Under the pieces are notes generated by a model, which worked only from the letters and a program-made list of their open reading frames with translations, was not told the origin of the DNA and did no database searches. Below are positions 21,501 to 33,700 of a DNA stretch of 62,500 bases, piece by piece. This stretch comes from Glandiceps talaboti (lineage: Eukaryota > Hemichordata > Enteropneusta > Spengelidae). Made by a program: the position numbers and the translations under genes. Each line of letters opens with the position of its first letter. The first letter of the stretch is position 1. The stretch covers positions 14,369,694-14,432,193 of the forward strand of contig NC_135552.1 in NCBI RefSeq assembly GCF_964340395.1. The letters are read 5' to 3'.

Positions 21501-22947
21501 TGCTTGGAATAAAATACTTTGAAATGTATATTTGGCATAGTCATAACAAATGATTATATTTTCCATAGTTTCCTTGCAAATATTCAGCAAGTCTTTCAAG
21601 AAAGTGCGACAAATTTCTCAATATCCTATCTCCTATAAAATATCGTTAATATCTGATCAAAGAAAATGGGTTTTCAGAATCTCATCAATGGTAAGGCTAT
21701 GGTCCAAAAATAACAAAAATATTTTTTACAAAACCCTGTACACTGCTGAAATTTCAAGCATAGTTTATCCAATAGCACAAATCAGAGAGAATTGTGGGTA
21801 AAATACTGTCATGCGTGTATTGTCATATCATGTGTTGATTGGTTGTTGGTCTGTGCATGCTTTCTGTGATACTGGTGGACATAACTTGTGTTTTACCTCA
21901 TTCATTTGTGTTTCATCAAATGCCACCATGATATCATTAGACACAATATCTTCCTTAATACTGTAATGTATATGACCCATGTCTATCTTTGAGATTGTTT
22001 GCAATCAAAAGTTGAATCCTAAACTGGCCTTCCATTTTCATGCCAATTACCACTATTGTCTAGAATTGTTGCATTTAGGGACTGAACACACAGGACATCG
22101 TTCCAGCCTGGAAGAGAACTAGATAGTTTATTATCTGTACTTCTGCATTGATGATCTCCATTGATTAATTTGAAGTTCATTATATCTGTAGATGTAAGAT
22201 TACAGCAGTAGATGAACTTGAAGTTCACTTTATCTGTAGATGTAAGATTATGACTGTAGATGAACTTGAAGTTCACTTTTATCTGTAGGTGTAAGGTTAC
22301 CACTGTAGACCCAGAAACAGGATTAGTATCTGATCACAATGAACCAATCAAGACATTAAAAACGTAAGTAGTACATTAAATATATATTGATTATGTGACG
22401 TGGGAATTTGATTTACCACATTGCATGTAGTGAAACAAACAATAAGCCATCAGTGCAATTTTCAGTACCTGAAATAGAATACTACTGCCTAGACACAAAC
22501 ATTTTATTTCTTGGGTGACACCACATAACTTCCACTCCACACGCTTCACATGCATTAGTGTAGGTGGATGTGAGAATAAGTCAACCTTCTTGTTCTATTT
22601 TGACCCTCTAGCATGGGGTAAATGCTATTGCAGGTACTGAGAATAAGTCAACCTTCTTGTTCTATTTTGACCCTCTAGCATGGGGTAAAATGCTATTGCA
22701 GGTACCAAGAATTCCAAAATTTGTAAAAAAAAGTGTTGGTTATATAGTACATTACATGTATGTACATTTGTAATTAATGGATATATTTACACTTATTTTG
22801 TTGTTGGTTTCATTCACTAGGTATCGCATGTGTAAGAAAGAAGATAAGGAAATGTACTATGATTGTCCATTGTTTGGTGTACACCTTGGCATTGACCAGG
22901 AAGGAAGGCTGGAATTAGGGGACACAATCTTTGCTGCATATCAATAA
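15583..22947 (+). CDS. MTARC: Mitochondrial amidoxime-reducing component (MOSC domain protein)
   Basis: Molybdenum-cofactor enzyme of the mitochondrial outer membrane that reduces N-hydroxylated compounds, with electrons from NADH-cytochrome b5 reductase via cytochrome b5. Exons: 15583-15806, 18116-18307, 18456-18624, 19223-19363, 20504-20565, 22289-22363 and 22821-22947. They total 990 bp, 329 residues, with all phases matching (human MARC1 is 337). An N-terminal hydrophobic anchor (residues about 7-25) is followed by KSTKKK. The MOSC N domain has YIHPVKSC and KDRHW. Known cofactor-binding positions are kept: Lys-Ser in PVKS, Arg in KDR, and RPNF (Arg and Asn). The catalytic cysteine is in RCKVTTVDPETG at the start of exon 6. 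The usual ARQEP motif reads TISHEP here. The ATG was chosen because it directly precedes the membrane anchor. Orthology to MARC1 versus MARC2 is not meaningful outside vertebrates. Confidence 0.95.
16682..16917. mobile_element. Foldback MITE with 9-bp target duplication
   Basis: The 236-bp element is almost entirely self-complementary. It starts caatctgattaaaatcc and ends with the matching ggattttaatcagattg. The centre is cctctagagg. It is bordered by an identical 9-bp direct repeat, ggtatgtgg, at 16673-16681 and 16918-16926. A 9-bp duplication fits Mutator-like elements, but 8-9 bp cannot be distinguished with certainty. Confidence 0.85.
17231..17345 (-). mobile_element. SINE 3' tail, antisense fragment
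   Basis: The reverse complement of this stretch matches the 3' half of the SINE at 6118-6405 ('ctcactggacttnttggg', 'tatccagtataaat') and ends in an ATT-repeat tail. The tRNA-like head is missing. Confidence 0.7.
18625..20503. other. MARC introns 3 and 4
   Basis: Introns 18625-19222 and 19364-20503 have GT-AG borders. Nothing else recognisable was seen. AT-rich and without supported ORFs. Confidence 0.5.
20566..22288. other. MARC intron 5
   Basis: Contains a GGT repeat with G run (20761-20848). It also holds a diffuse repeat with several copies of 'ccccattttagacc'-type phrases (about 20900-21215). At its 3' end are tandem copies of the exon 6 acceptor (separate entry). Confidence 0.6.
20761..20848. 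repeat. (GGT)n microsatellite plus poly-G
   Basis: About 20 GGT units followed by a G run of about 18. It lies in MARC intron 5. Confidence 0.97.
22144..22315 (+). repeat. Tandem copies of the MARC exon 6 splice acceptor
   Basis: Unit of 48-49 bp containing 'atctgtag|atgtaag...gtagatgaacttgaag'. The AG ends lie at 22191, 22239 and 22288, and only the last is the true acceptor. The upstream copies keep the Cys-Lys start of the exon (C-K-I-T-A-V-D, C-K-I-M-T-V-D) next to the genuine C-K-V-T-T-V-D. A partial, more diverged copy lies further upstream. Confidence 0.85.
22572..22706. repeat. 67-bp tandem duplication in MARC intron 6
   Basis: Two near-identical copies start 'gagaataagtcaaccttc' at 22572 and 22639 and end in 'gctattgcaggtac'. 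They lie in intron 22364-22820. Confidence 0.9.
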
Positions 22948-22957
22948 ATGATAATAA
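22943..22957 (+). terminator. MARC polyadenylation signals
   Basis: The hexamer aataaa occurs at 22943-22948, overlapping the TAA stop, and again at 22952-22957. A very short 3' UTR is possible. Use of either site is inference. Confidence 0.45.
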
Positions 22958-24306
22958 AAAAAATATCAAAGCTTAAAGTTGTTTATGTTTGATGTGTTGT
23001 CTCTAACATTGCAAACTATATAATTTGTGACTCTGACTCTCAAAAACATGGTATAGTTACTTGCAATGTATGAGAATTTTTAAAGTGCCTCATTTTTCTG
23101 TTTTTATTTTGTTCACGTTAGAATAGTTCAAATCAGTGCAGCAGACTCTGACAATGTCATAGTTAGTTTATTATCAGCTGCTTGAGAAATCCTGAACCTT
23201 GGCAAGATATTCCTGGGCATACATAATACTCCTTTGAAAGGTTGGAGACTCACGATAAAACCTTGCGGCAATTAGCATTGTCAGAAGTTTTAACCTGATT
23301 GATAATAAATAAAAACAGCAATATCAGTGTACCTCATTGAATATCAATTTTGTTTCTATGGTAATATCAAAGAATGGTTTACCATAATTGTGTGTGTGTA
23401 TGTGTGTGGGGGGGGGGAGCAGGGTACTCTCCAAATTATTAGATATATTAATGCAGCCAAGTTCAAAACATCTATACACATGTACTATGCTAATCCAAAT
23501 ACAGACCCATAGTAAGGGATTTCCAGTCACAATCATCCAGTCAGTAGGTATTTGTTATTATATATATATATATATATATATTCAAATTAAATGTGACTGT
23601 CTAATTCAGGTAGATTATGTTATCCGTTTTAAATATTGTCTCTGTTTGGTTTCTGGAAGAACAGTTTTATATTATCTTTTTAAATTGATGTCAGTTTCCA
23701 CATCCACTTTCTTGCAAGACTTCAAACTTTTCGTGATTTTATTTTTTTTCTCTAATACATAAAAAAAGTTTAGGGTCGGGTAACCGGAACCAAACATTTC
23801 TTAGGCCTTATACAGAGCATGTAGTGAAAGCACATCGGAGTATAGCCAGCATGGGATAATACTATTTTTAATATTAAAATAAAATAAACATTGCGACATA
23901 TTTTTTAATATTTTTGTTGAGCTGGAAAAAATTTTGTTTCACTGGTTTCAGATTTCCTGATTTCCGTTATAGTGATGGGTACAAAAAACATATCTAGTAT
24001 ACCCCCCACGAGTATCTGTTTATTTGCTGATTAATATTTAATTATTTTATTTGTCCCTATACTTGTCGTTCGTTTGGTTGTTCATTTGTCATTTATTTGA
24101 TAGTTTATTTGTTTGTTTGTTTTGTTTTGTTTTGTTTGTCACACGGTTCCTGGGTCCCCTGTTGTACATCTAAACTTTACTGATAGGCCTATAAAAATAC
24201 TCCTTCGATGTCCACCCTCGACATCCCCGGCCGAAGAAGACCCTTTATGTTGGCAGACTTCGACTAACGTCTCAACACTTTCGACTGAATATGAGAAGGG
24301 AACGTG
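22948..24306. other. Intergenic between MARC and FARSB
   Basis: Contains a GT/G-rich run (about 23383-23420), an AT dinucleotide run (about 23558-23582) and a TTTG-rich stretch (about 24100-24140). No coding sequence is supported. ORFs at 23388 and 24113 are low-complexity or unsupported. Confidence 0.5.
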
Positions 24307-24371
24307 AGTTGAAATCCCAGACGAAGTCCACCCGTAAACTTTACGGGTGGACTTCGTCTGGGATTTCAACT
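24307..24371. repeat. Near-perfect 65-bp hairpin upstream of FARSB
   Basis: Arms of 32 bp at 24307-24338 and 24340-24371 are exact reverse complements around a single C at 24339 (left arm begins agttgaaatcccagacgaag). The hairpin lies about 180 bp before the FARSB start codon, so it is in the promoter or 5' UTR. Confidence 0.92.
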
Positions 24372-24548
24372 TAAAGAACTACCGATGACCATCAGCCCAT
24401 TATCACAGCGCCATCTACGGTTATTTGCGAAAAAGCATTCAAGGGAACTTCTTCCGGGTTCAATTACCCTGGTGTTTCATCAGAAAAGAAAAGCCAAGCT
24501 GTATGTACAATTTTATCCACTAACAGTTGATATTAATCAAAATTCAAT

Positions 24549-25712
24549 ATGCCGACCATCGGAGTGAAGAGAGATTTACTCTTTGAGGCCCTGGAAACTA
24601 CGTTGAGTGAGTACGATTTTATGATAACAGTCATCATCTGTCACAGTTGGACGTTGGTTCATGCGTAATACACGTGTTTATATGCAAAAATTACAAATGT
24701 AAGATTGCATGCAGACGGAATTAGGAAGAAGGCTGGTCCGACGTCGGAAGTCAGTTCTGATATTGTTTATTTTTCTTATGAGTGACAATGTCATAATCGA
24801 GTCCCGATTTAATCTATGTGCAAAATGTACTAAATATACAATATTATGTTTTTAATTTATAAACAATCATCAGCCGCCACCCCCTCTCCTTCCCTAGGGA
24901 GAAGGCGAGTACCCCCTCACTGCGTCTACTTTAAGTGTCGGAGGTGCTGGACTTGTAAAGATTGGGGGAAGAAATAGGCTTACTAATCATACCAAATGAA
25001 ATTTTCATAGACAGTATGATTTAGCTGCAATATTCGTCGTGTTAGTTTTGTAATAAGCTTTTATTTATAATATGATATCATAATATATGTCTCACTAGTA
25101 TTTTGAGCCACCCATTCTGGGGAGTTTGCACTCCTAGTCTGAGTGTGTGCCAACTTGATATCGAATCATCTCAGAACAAGAGATCTTAAGATTCAATGAA
25201 GGATTGCACCAGAGTATCTTTAACCCAGAATGATGTAAAGCTCTAAACACAAAATTAGCTCCCCCCCCCAAAAAAAAAAAAAAAAAAAAAAAACTAACCC
25301 TATAAACCATTAATACTGAAGCTAGCATGGATCCAGATAAAAGCTAGCTATCAAATCATGCTTGCTTGCAAACATAATACATATGGAAGTTGGGATTCAA
25401 TGTGGGACAATGGCTCCATTACACAATTCTGAGACTCATTGTGTCTCTTTATGCCAGCCACAAACAGACATAAAAACAAACACACTCAGAACTTAACATA
25501 AAATAAACATACACAGTAAAATACAGAATAAGTACTCTGTGATTTTACTGCATACTGCAGTGCCCTGTACAAGAACAACACACTTTCTAATCTAATACAG
25601 ACATTTATTTCAGTGCTTATTATCTTACAATGAAACAATTATCAGGAACTGAGCTGTTACCATTTTGTCTTTTTCTGTTTGGTTATGGTAAATGTATATG
25701 TAGTAAGATGAT

Positions 25713-25757
<45 letters not shown>

Positions 25758-27386
25758 TCTGTGTTCTATATTTGAATAATTTTTTGAGTTTTTACATTAT
25801 TTTATGACAGACCTGTATAATTTCCTTTAGGGATCAATAAAGTATATCACATTCATATTCATATTGGTATTCATATTTATATTGTTAATTTTGTCTTTCT
25901 TCCAGCTGATACTTTATGTTAATAGTGTCTGTTCTGTTTTTTTACTTTCAGCTGATGAAGAATTTGATGAGTTATGTTTTGAGTTTGGACTTGAACTTGA
26001 TGAAGTTGTGAGTAATTTATGAATTGTTATAAACTAACATTTACCAGTAAATCTTATAGTTGACTTTATAATGTCCTGTTTTGCTCAATGTGTACTTGTT
26101 TGAATATGAAAACCCACCCACCCCCACCCCCACCCCCACCCCCATAGAGAGATGATTTAAAGTACCAATAATAGCCCCTACAGGCAGTACTGGAAGACAT
26201 TATTACAATGCGACTCATGTACCTTAAAATATTGTGTATCTGTTGTCATTTTCAAAACAATCATTGAATGAGGTGCCCCAGATTTCAAGATATTAGTCAT
26301 GTCTGTTCATTTGTACTTGCATGTATCTCTGCCTTAATATTAAACCACTTTCACTGGCATGACTGCAGTATTACAAGGTTTAAATGGCTCAATATCAGTT
26401 TTGAGTGGCTGCTGTTTTGACACAAGTGCTGTCATGAGCCGCATCACGTCATGCATGCTATAGACATAGCATGTATCATTCACAATATGTAGCACTCGTA
26501 TGAAGACAGTCCAACTCAAAAGTGATATTGGGTGATAACCTCATATCAGTAATCATTCAATTTAGTTCACTGACCTTAGTAAATTTGAGCAAGTTACATC
26601 CAAATGTGTCATACAAAAGCAACCAATTAATGTTCAATTGATGAAAAACACTACATGAATTTTGGACAAACCGAAAAAAGAAACTGGAATAATATTGTTC
26701 ATTCTTTAGCAAGCTGTAGACCACAATGGAAGTGGTGCAATAATATCACTGTGTCTGATTTCATGGTATCTCTTCTGATCTATGACTTTACCTCAGACAT
26801 CAGAAAAGGGGATGTTGATACGTGAACAAGGTGAAGAGAGAGCTGCTGATGCAGATGATGCTATAATCTATAGAATTGAGGTACCAGCTAATAGGTAAAT
26901 TATGTTCTATTTAAGCTTACAGTACATTATACACTACAAAGGAGTGAAACATATGAAACACGTGCATGATTGGGAGATCAATAGTCAGTTGCAGATATAT
27001 GGTCTGTATCAGGGGATGGAGTTGACAAATTTATTTGACAAGGAAGAGACAATGTTAAACTTTCGAAGCAATTACTCTCCACCTGCCCATGCTTCTCTTT
27101 ATCACTAAAGTTGAGTAGGCTTTTTAACAATACACTGTCATGTAATTTGACATTTTGCAGATATGACCTTCTTTGTATGGAGGGTTTAGTAAGGGGACTC
27201 ATGATCTTCAAAGAGAAAATGGATGCACCAAGGTACAAAGCACTTCCACCAACAGAGGGCGCAATGCAACAACTAATTATAAAAGAGGCTGTAAGTGCTA
27301 CTAGGAATTTATAACGGCAGTTTCTAACCTTTAAGCTATTCATTCCCTCTCTCCTGTTGTCTTTATGGGCACTGCCCCTAGGAAAG

Positions 27387-27429
<43 letters not shown>

Positions 27430-27638
27430 GTGGTGGGGGTATCAATTTATGGTTCCATCCATCTGTCTGTGCATGTACACTGTCATTTCACTGATAACCA
27501 ATATCTGATTTAAGTATGTTGTACAAAGGGAACATACAATAGGGGAGATGTGCATGTCACTTTGTTACAAGAAATTAGCAAATTTGACTACATGGCAGTC
27601 AAATTTGTCATAAAAATTCACTGTTTACCATATAACTC

Positions 27639-27729
<91 letters not shown>

Positions 27730-30700
27730 AAAAAAGACATGAGAATTAATGTCTGCATTTCATTGCATAATAAGTGAATGTGGCTACATGATTTTTTCCG
27801 CACGCTTGTGTCATCGAATGGTGTCTACATCGTACGAACATAGCGTCAAACTCAACTCCATATCTGTAATACAGTATAATCTATATCTAATATTTGTACT
27901 TCATTATGGTACTGATGGCCTAATTAATGTACTGAATTAAAACAACTGTTTGTCATTACAGACTGGTCAAGTCCGACCCTTTGCAGTGGCAGCAGTTTTA
28001 AGGAATGTCACTTTCACCACTGAAAACTATAACAGTTTCATTGATTTACAAGATAAACTTCATCATAATATCTGCAGGTAAGAAATTAACAACAGTGAGA
28101 ACATCACCTTAAAGGGGGAATGCCATTTCAGAAAAAGATACATTTTCATAAAGTATGTGTTCTGGAGAGTTATTTCAGGATGTTACATCATTTACAATTA
28201 CTGCTGCATCACAACCCATGGGGTAATAGAGGACTTCTACTTGCCTTCATAGCCAGACAAAAAGTGAATAACGTACATTGTGCACCGTATAATGGTTTTC
28301 TGTGGTGTTATACTTTTTCCTTGCACAGGAAGCGGTCATTAGTAGCCATTGGAACTCATGATTTAGACACTATTCAGGGACCATTTATCTATGATGCTAA
28401 ACCACCTAAAGACATCAAATTCAAACCTCTCAACCAGGTATTTGTTACCTACCATTTTATCTGTGTACTGCTTTTCTGTGAATTAATGTCTTGTAAGGTG
28501 AAGAATATATTGGTAGAGACAGACAGACATACATACATACATACATACATACATACATACATACATACATACATACGTACGTACGTACGTACACATACAT
28601 ACATACATACATACATACATACATACATACATACATACATACATACATACATACATACATACATACATACATACATACATACAATGTTTGAAAATATCAA
28701 TTTGAGTTGGTGTATTGAAAAAAATTACAATCAGTGAGGTAATTCAGTGTCTCCAAGCTGAAATTCAGACTAAAGCTTTTCCTTCCAGTGCGTGTTATTC
28801 CAAAGTACATCTTAACCATACAGACACAGTACAGATTCATGAACTTATAAAAGCCATTTTGTCATTTTCTCTACAGGATAAAGAGTACACTGGAGAAGAA
28901 CAGATGGAACTATTCCAATCTGATAATCATCTCAAACATTATCTTCATATTATCAAAGATAAACCAGTTTATCCGATAATCTATGATAGTAATGGTGTAG
29001 TGTTATCAATGCCTCCTATTATAAATGGTGAGTAATATAAGAGTTAAAAAATCAAGAATTGTTGACAGTGTGAAAGAAGGTAATTACTGTTGCCATGTAT
29101 TTAGTTTTTTGCCCAATCAGTGGGGTAGTTTTATGGTCAAAGACCGTTAAATTGATTCCCTTGTATGAAATGTAGGGAAAAGATGTGCATCAAGCTACAT
29201 ACCAGGATAGGGTGTGTTCTGTTTGTCCGTTTATAAACCAGGACCTGATACACTCTGTTTGCCTTTGTAACACAAGGACAAGATGTGCTCTATTTGTCTT
29301 TTGGACACACCAGGACTGGGTGTACCCCCCCCCCCCTCAAACCCCACCTCCTGGAGTTCTGGTACAATGTACTCAGTTTGCTCTAATAATAATGATGATT
29401 AAGGCCATATATCCACCTCTACCCAGATGTGTCTGTTCCACAGTACTTATGTAATGTATACTTCACATATTCTATAGAACTAATTATATATTGAAACCTG
29501 TGACGGGTGATGACTGGTTTACATGTACGTATGTTTACAGGTGACCATACCAAGATAACGCTGAAGACCAAGAATGTATTCGTTGAGTGTACAGCAACAG
29601 ATCTGACAAAGGCTAAAGTTGTACTTGACACACTGGTCACCATGTTCAGTCAGTACTGTGCACAAAAGTTTATGTAAGTCTTATATTGTTAAACTTGTCA
29701 TGTGTAAAATTTTCAGTCCCAAAATGGGTGACTATGGTCAGGACAACTGTACTGTATGTTTCTCATGACAAAACCGACCATATTTCTTCAATATGGTTAA
29801 ATAATTGTTTTAAATAATACCTCTTCAGCAGGTTTAGAAAAAAGTCAAAACGTTACTGATTATACGATGGCAACCCTGTGAGCATTTATCTGAACAAAAA
29901 TTATCATTTATTGCTGAAACTTATAAAAACATATGGTTCAAAGTTCCCTTCTGACTTTAATTGCCATTTCTAAGTCATTCAGACTGTTAAAAGTATGACT
30001 ATAAAATGAAAGTTTCACCAACATGTTCATATACACTTACGTTGACTTTTTGTATTCTTAACAAACTGACCCATCATTTTTGAGGTATTAAGATGAGAAA
30101 CCTAAACTTAAGTGGGAGTACCTTTAGGGCAGCCCTATTTATTCCTTAAGTTTCTCATCATTAAAAGCCTTAAAAAGGATAACGTAGTTGGAGTATAGAG
30201 TTCTGCTAATTTCATGTAACAATTCTATATCATATCCTTTTCCAGATGAGAGGTTTAGTAATTGGTGGATAAGATTTAATATATCAGTTGGGATAATTAA
30301 GGATATCTCTTCTTGAACGAACGAAAGTGACCACTGCATTTCAGTGAAACCCATACAAATGGACTACCCCTGTAATTGTTAAGGTTTTGTTGAACTGTTG
30401 TTTTTTTCCCTTCTCTTTCACAATGTAGTGTTGAATCGGCAGAAGTAATCCAACCAGATGGGTCAAAGGTCATCCTGCCAGAACTAAGTTACAGACATGA
30501 AGTCATTTCGGTCAACAATATCAATGGAGCTGTTGGAATCAAGTAGGTGTTATAAGGGAAAATTTGATTGGTTAATTTCAGTCCCAAAGGAATCAAGTAA
30601 TATTTGAAGTTTGCTATAAGGGAAAATCTGATTGGTTGATTTCAGTCACAAAGGAAGCAAGTGCTAGAGCGGAAAATATGATTGGTTGATTTCTGTCTTG

Positions 30701-33700
30701 AGAAATTCCATAATATTAATTTTTTTAATTTAATTATTATACTGTGTTCCTTTCCTGCATGACTGTACTATGGCTACTTATTCACATTCAGGTCTGTTTG
30801 ATTGTCACCTTACCATTCACTATCTGTGATGACTTTGCTAGCATATTTTTACATGTGTTTCCTTCAAATGGGAACTAATTTGGCTAAATCCCCCTTTTAT
30901 GCTTGCTGTCATTCTATACACTGAACATAACATTAAAATGTTGAGACACTTCTTTTTAAAGAGTAAATTACCATTGAATGCCGTTGAGTGTTTCAGTTCA
31001 CAGTACAGGGCCTATCATTCGGGGATACATGGCAAAACATAGCTTGTTAACCAATCAAATCGTGTTTCATGGCAAGCATATGATCTATCAGATATAACAA
31101 TTCTGCTACTAGTATTAGTATCTTTATACCCTCTGGGTCAAATTTGACAAATTAATTTCCTCCATTAGTCACAATTAAAGTAAGGAGGAGGGGACTTGTC
31201 TTCTATGAAGACTTGTCTATCTTATCAAAGATTTTGTCAAAGCACTGTCATTACTTACCAGTATAGATTTTGTAATAAGTCCATATTAATGAATTTATTG
31301 TTAGGCCTAGGAAAATGCATGAATATATCAAAATTTGAGATTATCATCCATCCCTTAACCATGACATTTCATTACAGTGAGAAAGCTGATAGTGTTGCCA
31401 ATCTACTGACCAGAATGTGTTTAAAGTCTGAGGTAGTGGACGGAGGGGACAATGTTAAAGTTGAAATACCACCAACTCGACATGATATCCTTTGTCAACA
31501 GTCAATCACATTGGGTGTCCACACCGAATGAAATGTACAATATTTGCATTGGAAATACAAAAAAAAAAGACTGGAACAAACCTGAAACTGATCAGACAAC
31601 AGCAGGCAATATATGTTATTGGTTTTATTTTGTCAATCTGAAAAATCATCAATATATTATCTGAAAATTTGTAATGCAACTGCTGACATGAGAATGTAGA
31701 CAAAAGGAGCCTGTTACAAACAAGGAAAGTAAACAAATGAATTGGATTAATAACACTTAGCACAGCAGCTTGGAACAACAGAGACTTGTATTACACACCA
31801 TGGTTTGATAAGAACAGTTTTATGGCCTCTTTATGTGTACATGAAATGCCAGGGAACTGGAAATTTGCATGTGAACGTGAACGACTGTGTAAAGTGGCCA
31901 TAAAACTGTTCTTATCAAACCATGAAATGTATACAAGTCTCTGTATGCCCAACATGCTATACCAAGTGTTATTAATCCAAATCAGTTGTTTATTTTCCCT
32001 TTTTGTGACAGGTTTTGTTCGCCCACGGTCTGATGTCAGCAGTTGTACCAATAATTAGACATTGCATATGTTAATTAGAGGTCTATTTTGTCCATAAGTA
32101 GGACCTTGACATCATGTTATGAAATTGTGATCATGCTCATTTTCAGGTGCTGACCAAAAAATCAGTTTGATAGGATTTGTTACACCATACTATGTGTACA
32201 GCTGCACAAATACCTTTACCCACAGGTGATTCCGTACACTTATAGGTCTGGTCCATTTTTACCAGGGGTAATAATTGTAAAGCACTTTGAGCATAGAGTG
32301 GGAAAGTGCTATATAAAAACTAACATTATTATTAGTAGTAGTAGTAGTAGCAATAGTATGTGTTTGGCCTCCTTTTTGTAAGCAATTTTTCTAATGATGA
32401 GATATTGTCATTCATTTGTTCTGATTTTTTCAAATATGGTATTCATAAATCAATTTTTCCTTAGTGTATAAATATACATGTTATTCATGCCTGTGATGTT
32501 TATGAGGATGTTGCCATAGCATATGGATACAACAAAATAGTTGAAACACTTCCTAAGTGTGCCACCATTGCCGAACAGTTTCCTATTAATCAATTGACTG
32601 ATCTCATGCGTCAAGAAGTAGCTGCTTCAGGTTTTACTGAAGCTCTGACTTTTGCTCTTGTAAGTATACACATGTAAATGCAGCATGTTAACTTTGCTTT
32701 AGTCAGCAGGGGTGAGACTGTGTCTTTGGCATTTAGGGAAGTGTGTACCTCCTGTCAGCGGTAGGGAAGGGGTTTTATCTTTGCCGTTATGGAAATTGGT
32801 GCCTCCTGTAAAAGATGGCTGTGTCGATATCCTTACCAGTACAGAAATGGGTTCCTTCTGTCTGTAAGGAATGGGGGCTCCATCTTTTCCATTAGGGAAG
32901 TGGATACCTGGGGTGCGTTCGATTATGCAACCCAGGGTGCCTCGAGGCACCTAAAGTTGCCCCAAGTTGCGTTCGATTACTACATGACGTCACACTCGGG
33001 GCGCCCCAAGTCGACCCTCCTCATGGAGCAGGGGCAGCTTGGGGATTGACCTGACCTGACTTGACCCAGATTTAATTATAGGCTCCCAGGGGTACCCCAA
33101 ATGCAATAAAATATGTTCGATTTTCACACGACCCGAGGTGCCCAAGTGACGTCAGTTACCCTGGCCTGAGGCTCCCCGGGGAAGCATAATCGAACGCACC
33201 CCTGTTAGTCAGTAGAATCAAGGTTGTGCAATCACAATGTAATTTATAATGAAGCTTTGGGAAAGGACACTCACATAACAGAAAGATCGTCACTATCATT
33301 TGTTGATATATATTTTCTGTCTTTATATATCCCAGTGTTCCAAAGAAGATGTTGCTGACAAATTAAAGAAAGATTTGTCCACTTCTAAAGCTGTGCATAT
33401 TGCAAACCCTAAAACAGCAGAATTTCAGGTAAGTTAATAAAAATAAATAGTTTATTCTGCAAACTATTTAAAAGTTTAAGTGTCTATTTGATAGCTTTCA
33501 GTATCGTATTTGAATCTATAATGATGATAGTATTCGTTGTTTCAAAGATTGCTTTCCATAAAATTCACAGGTCAAACAGAACACAACCCGAAAACATTGT
33601 TTCCTTACCCTGGAATCACATTTTGTATTAGTTCTAAATTTAGAGCATAAATAATGTACACAGTATATTTTTCAGCTAAATCACTCCACCTTCTTCAACA

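Larger units (their letters stand above)
31485..32477 (+). other. AT-AC (U12-type) intron of FARSB
   Basis: The intron starts ATATCCTTT at 31485-31493, the classic U12 5' site, and ends AC at 32476-32477. A branch-like TTCCTTAGT at 32457-32465 lies about 14 nt before the end. Splicing here joins CAT-G to AT-GTT and gives PPTRHDVIHACDV, matching the conserved family sequence. No GT-AG pair in the region preserves the frame and the family sequence. The intron also holds a foldback element (31710-32012) and a SINE-like tail. Confidence 0.92.

Noticed and set aside
27641-28682. CRISPR-like or array-type regular repeats
   Set aside because: Simple sequence repeats without spacers in an animal genome.
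28449-28737. Open frames of Tyr/Val/Cys/Met or His/Thr/Tyr repeats
   Set aside because: Translations of the ACAT microsatellite in FARSB intron 6. The same applies to frames over the arrays at 27641, 45986, 47359, 59409 and 60588-60890.
31485-32464. GT-AG splicing of FARSB intron 10 using the AG at 32463-32464
   Set aside because: The only nearby GT leaves a phase that runs into a stop. The AT-AC pair restores the conserved family sequence exactly.
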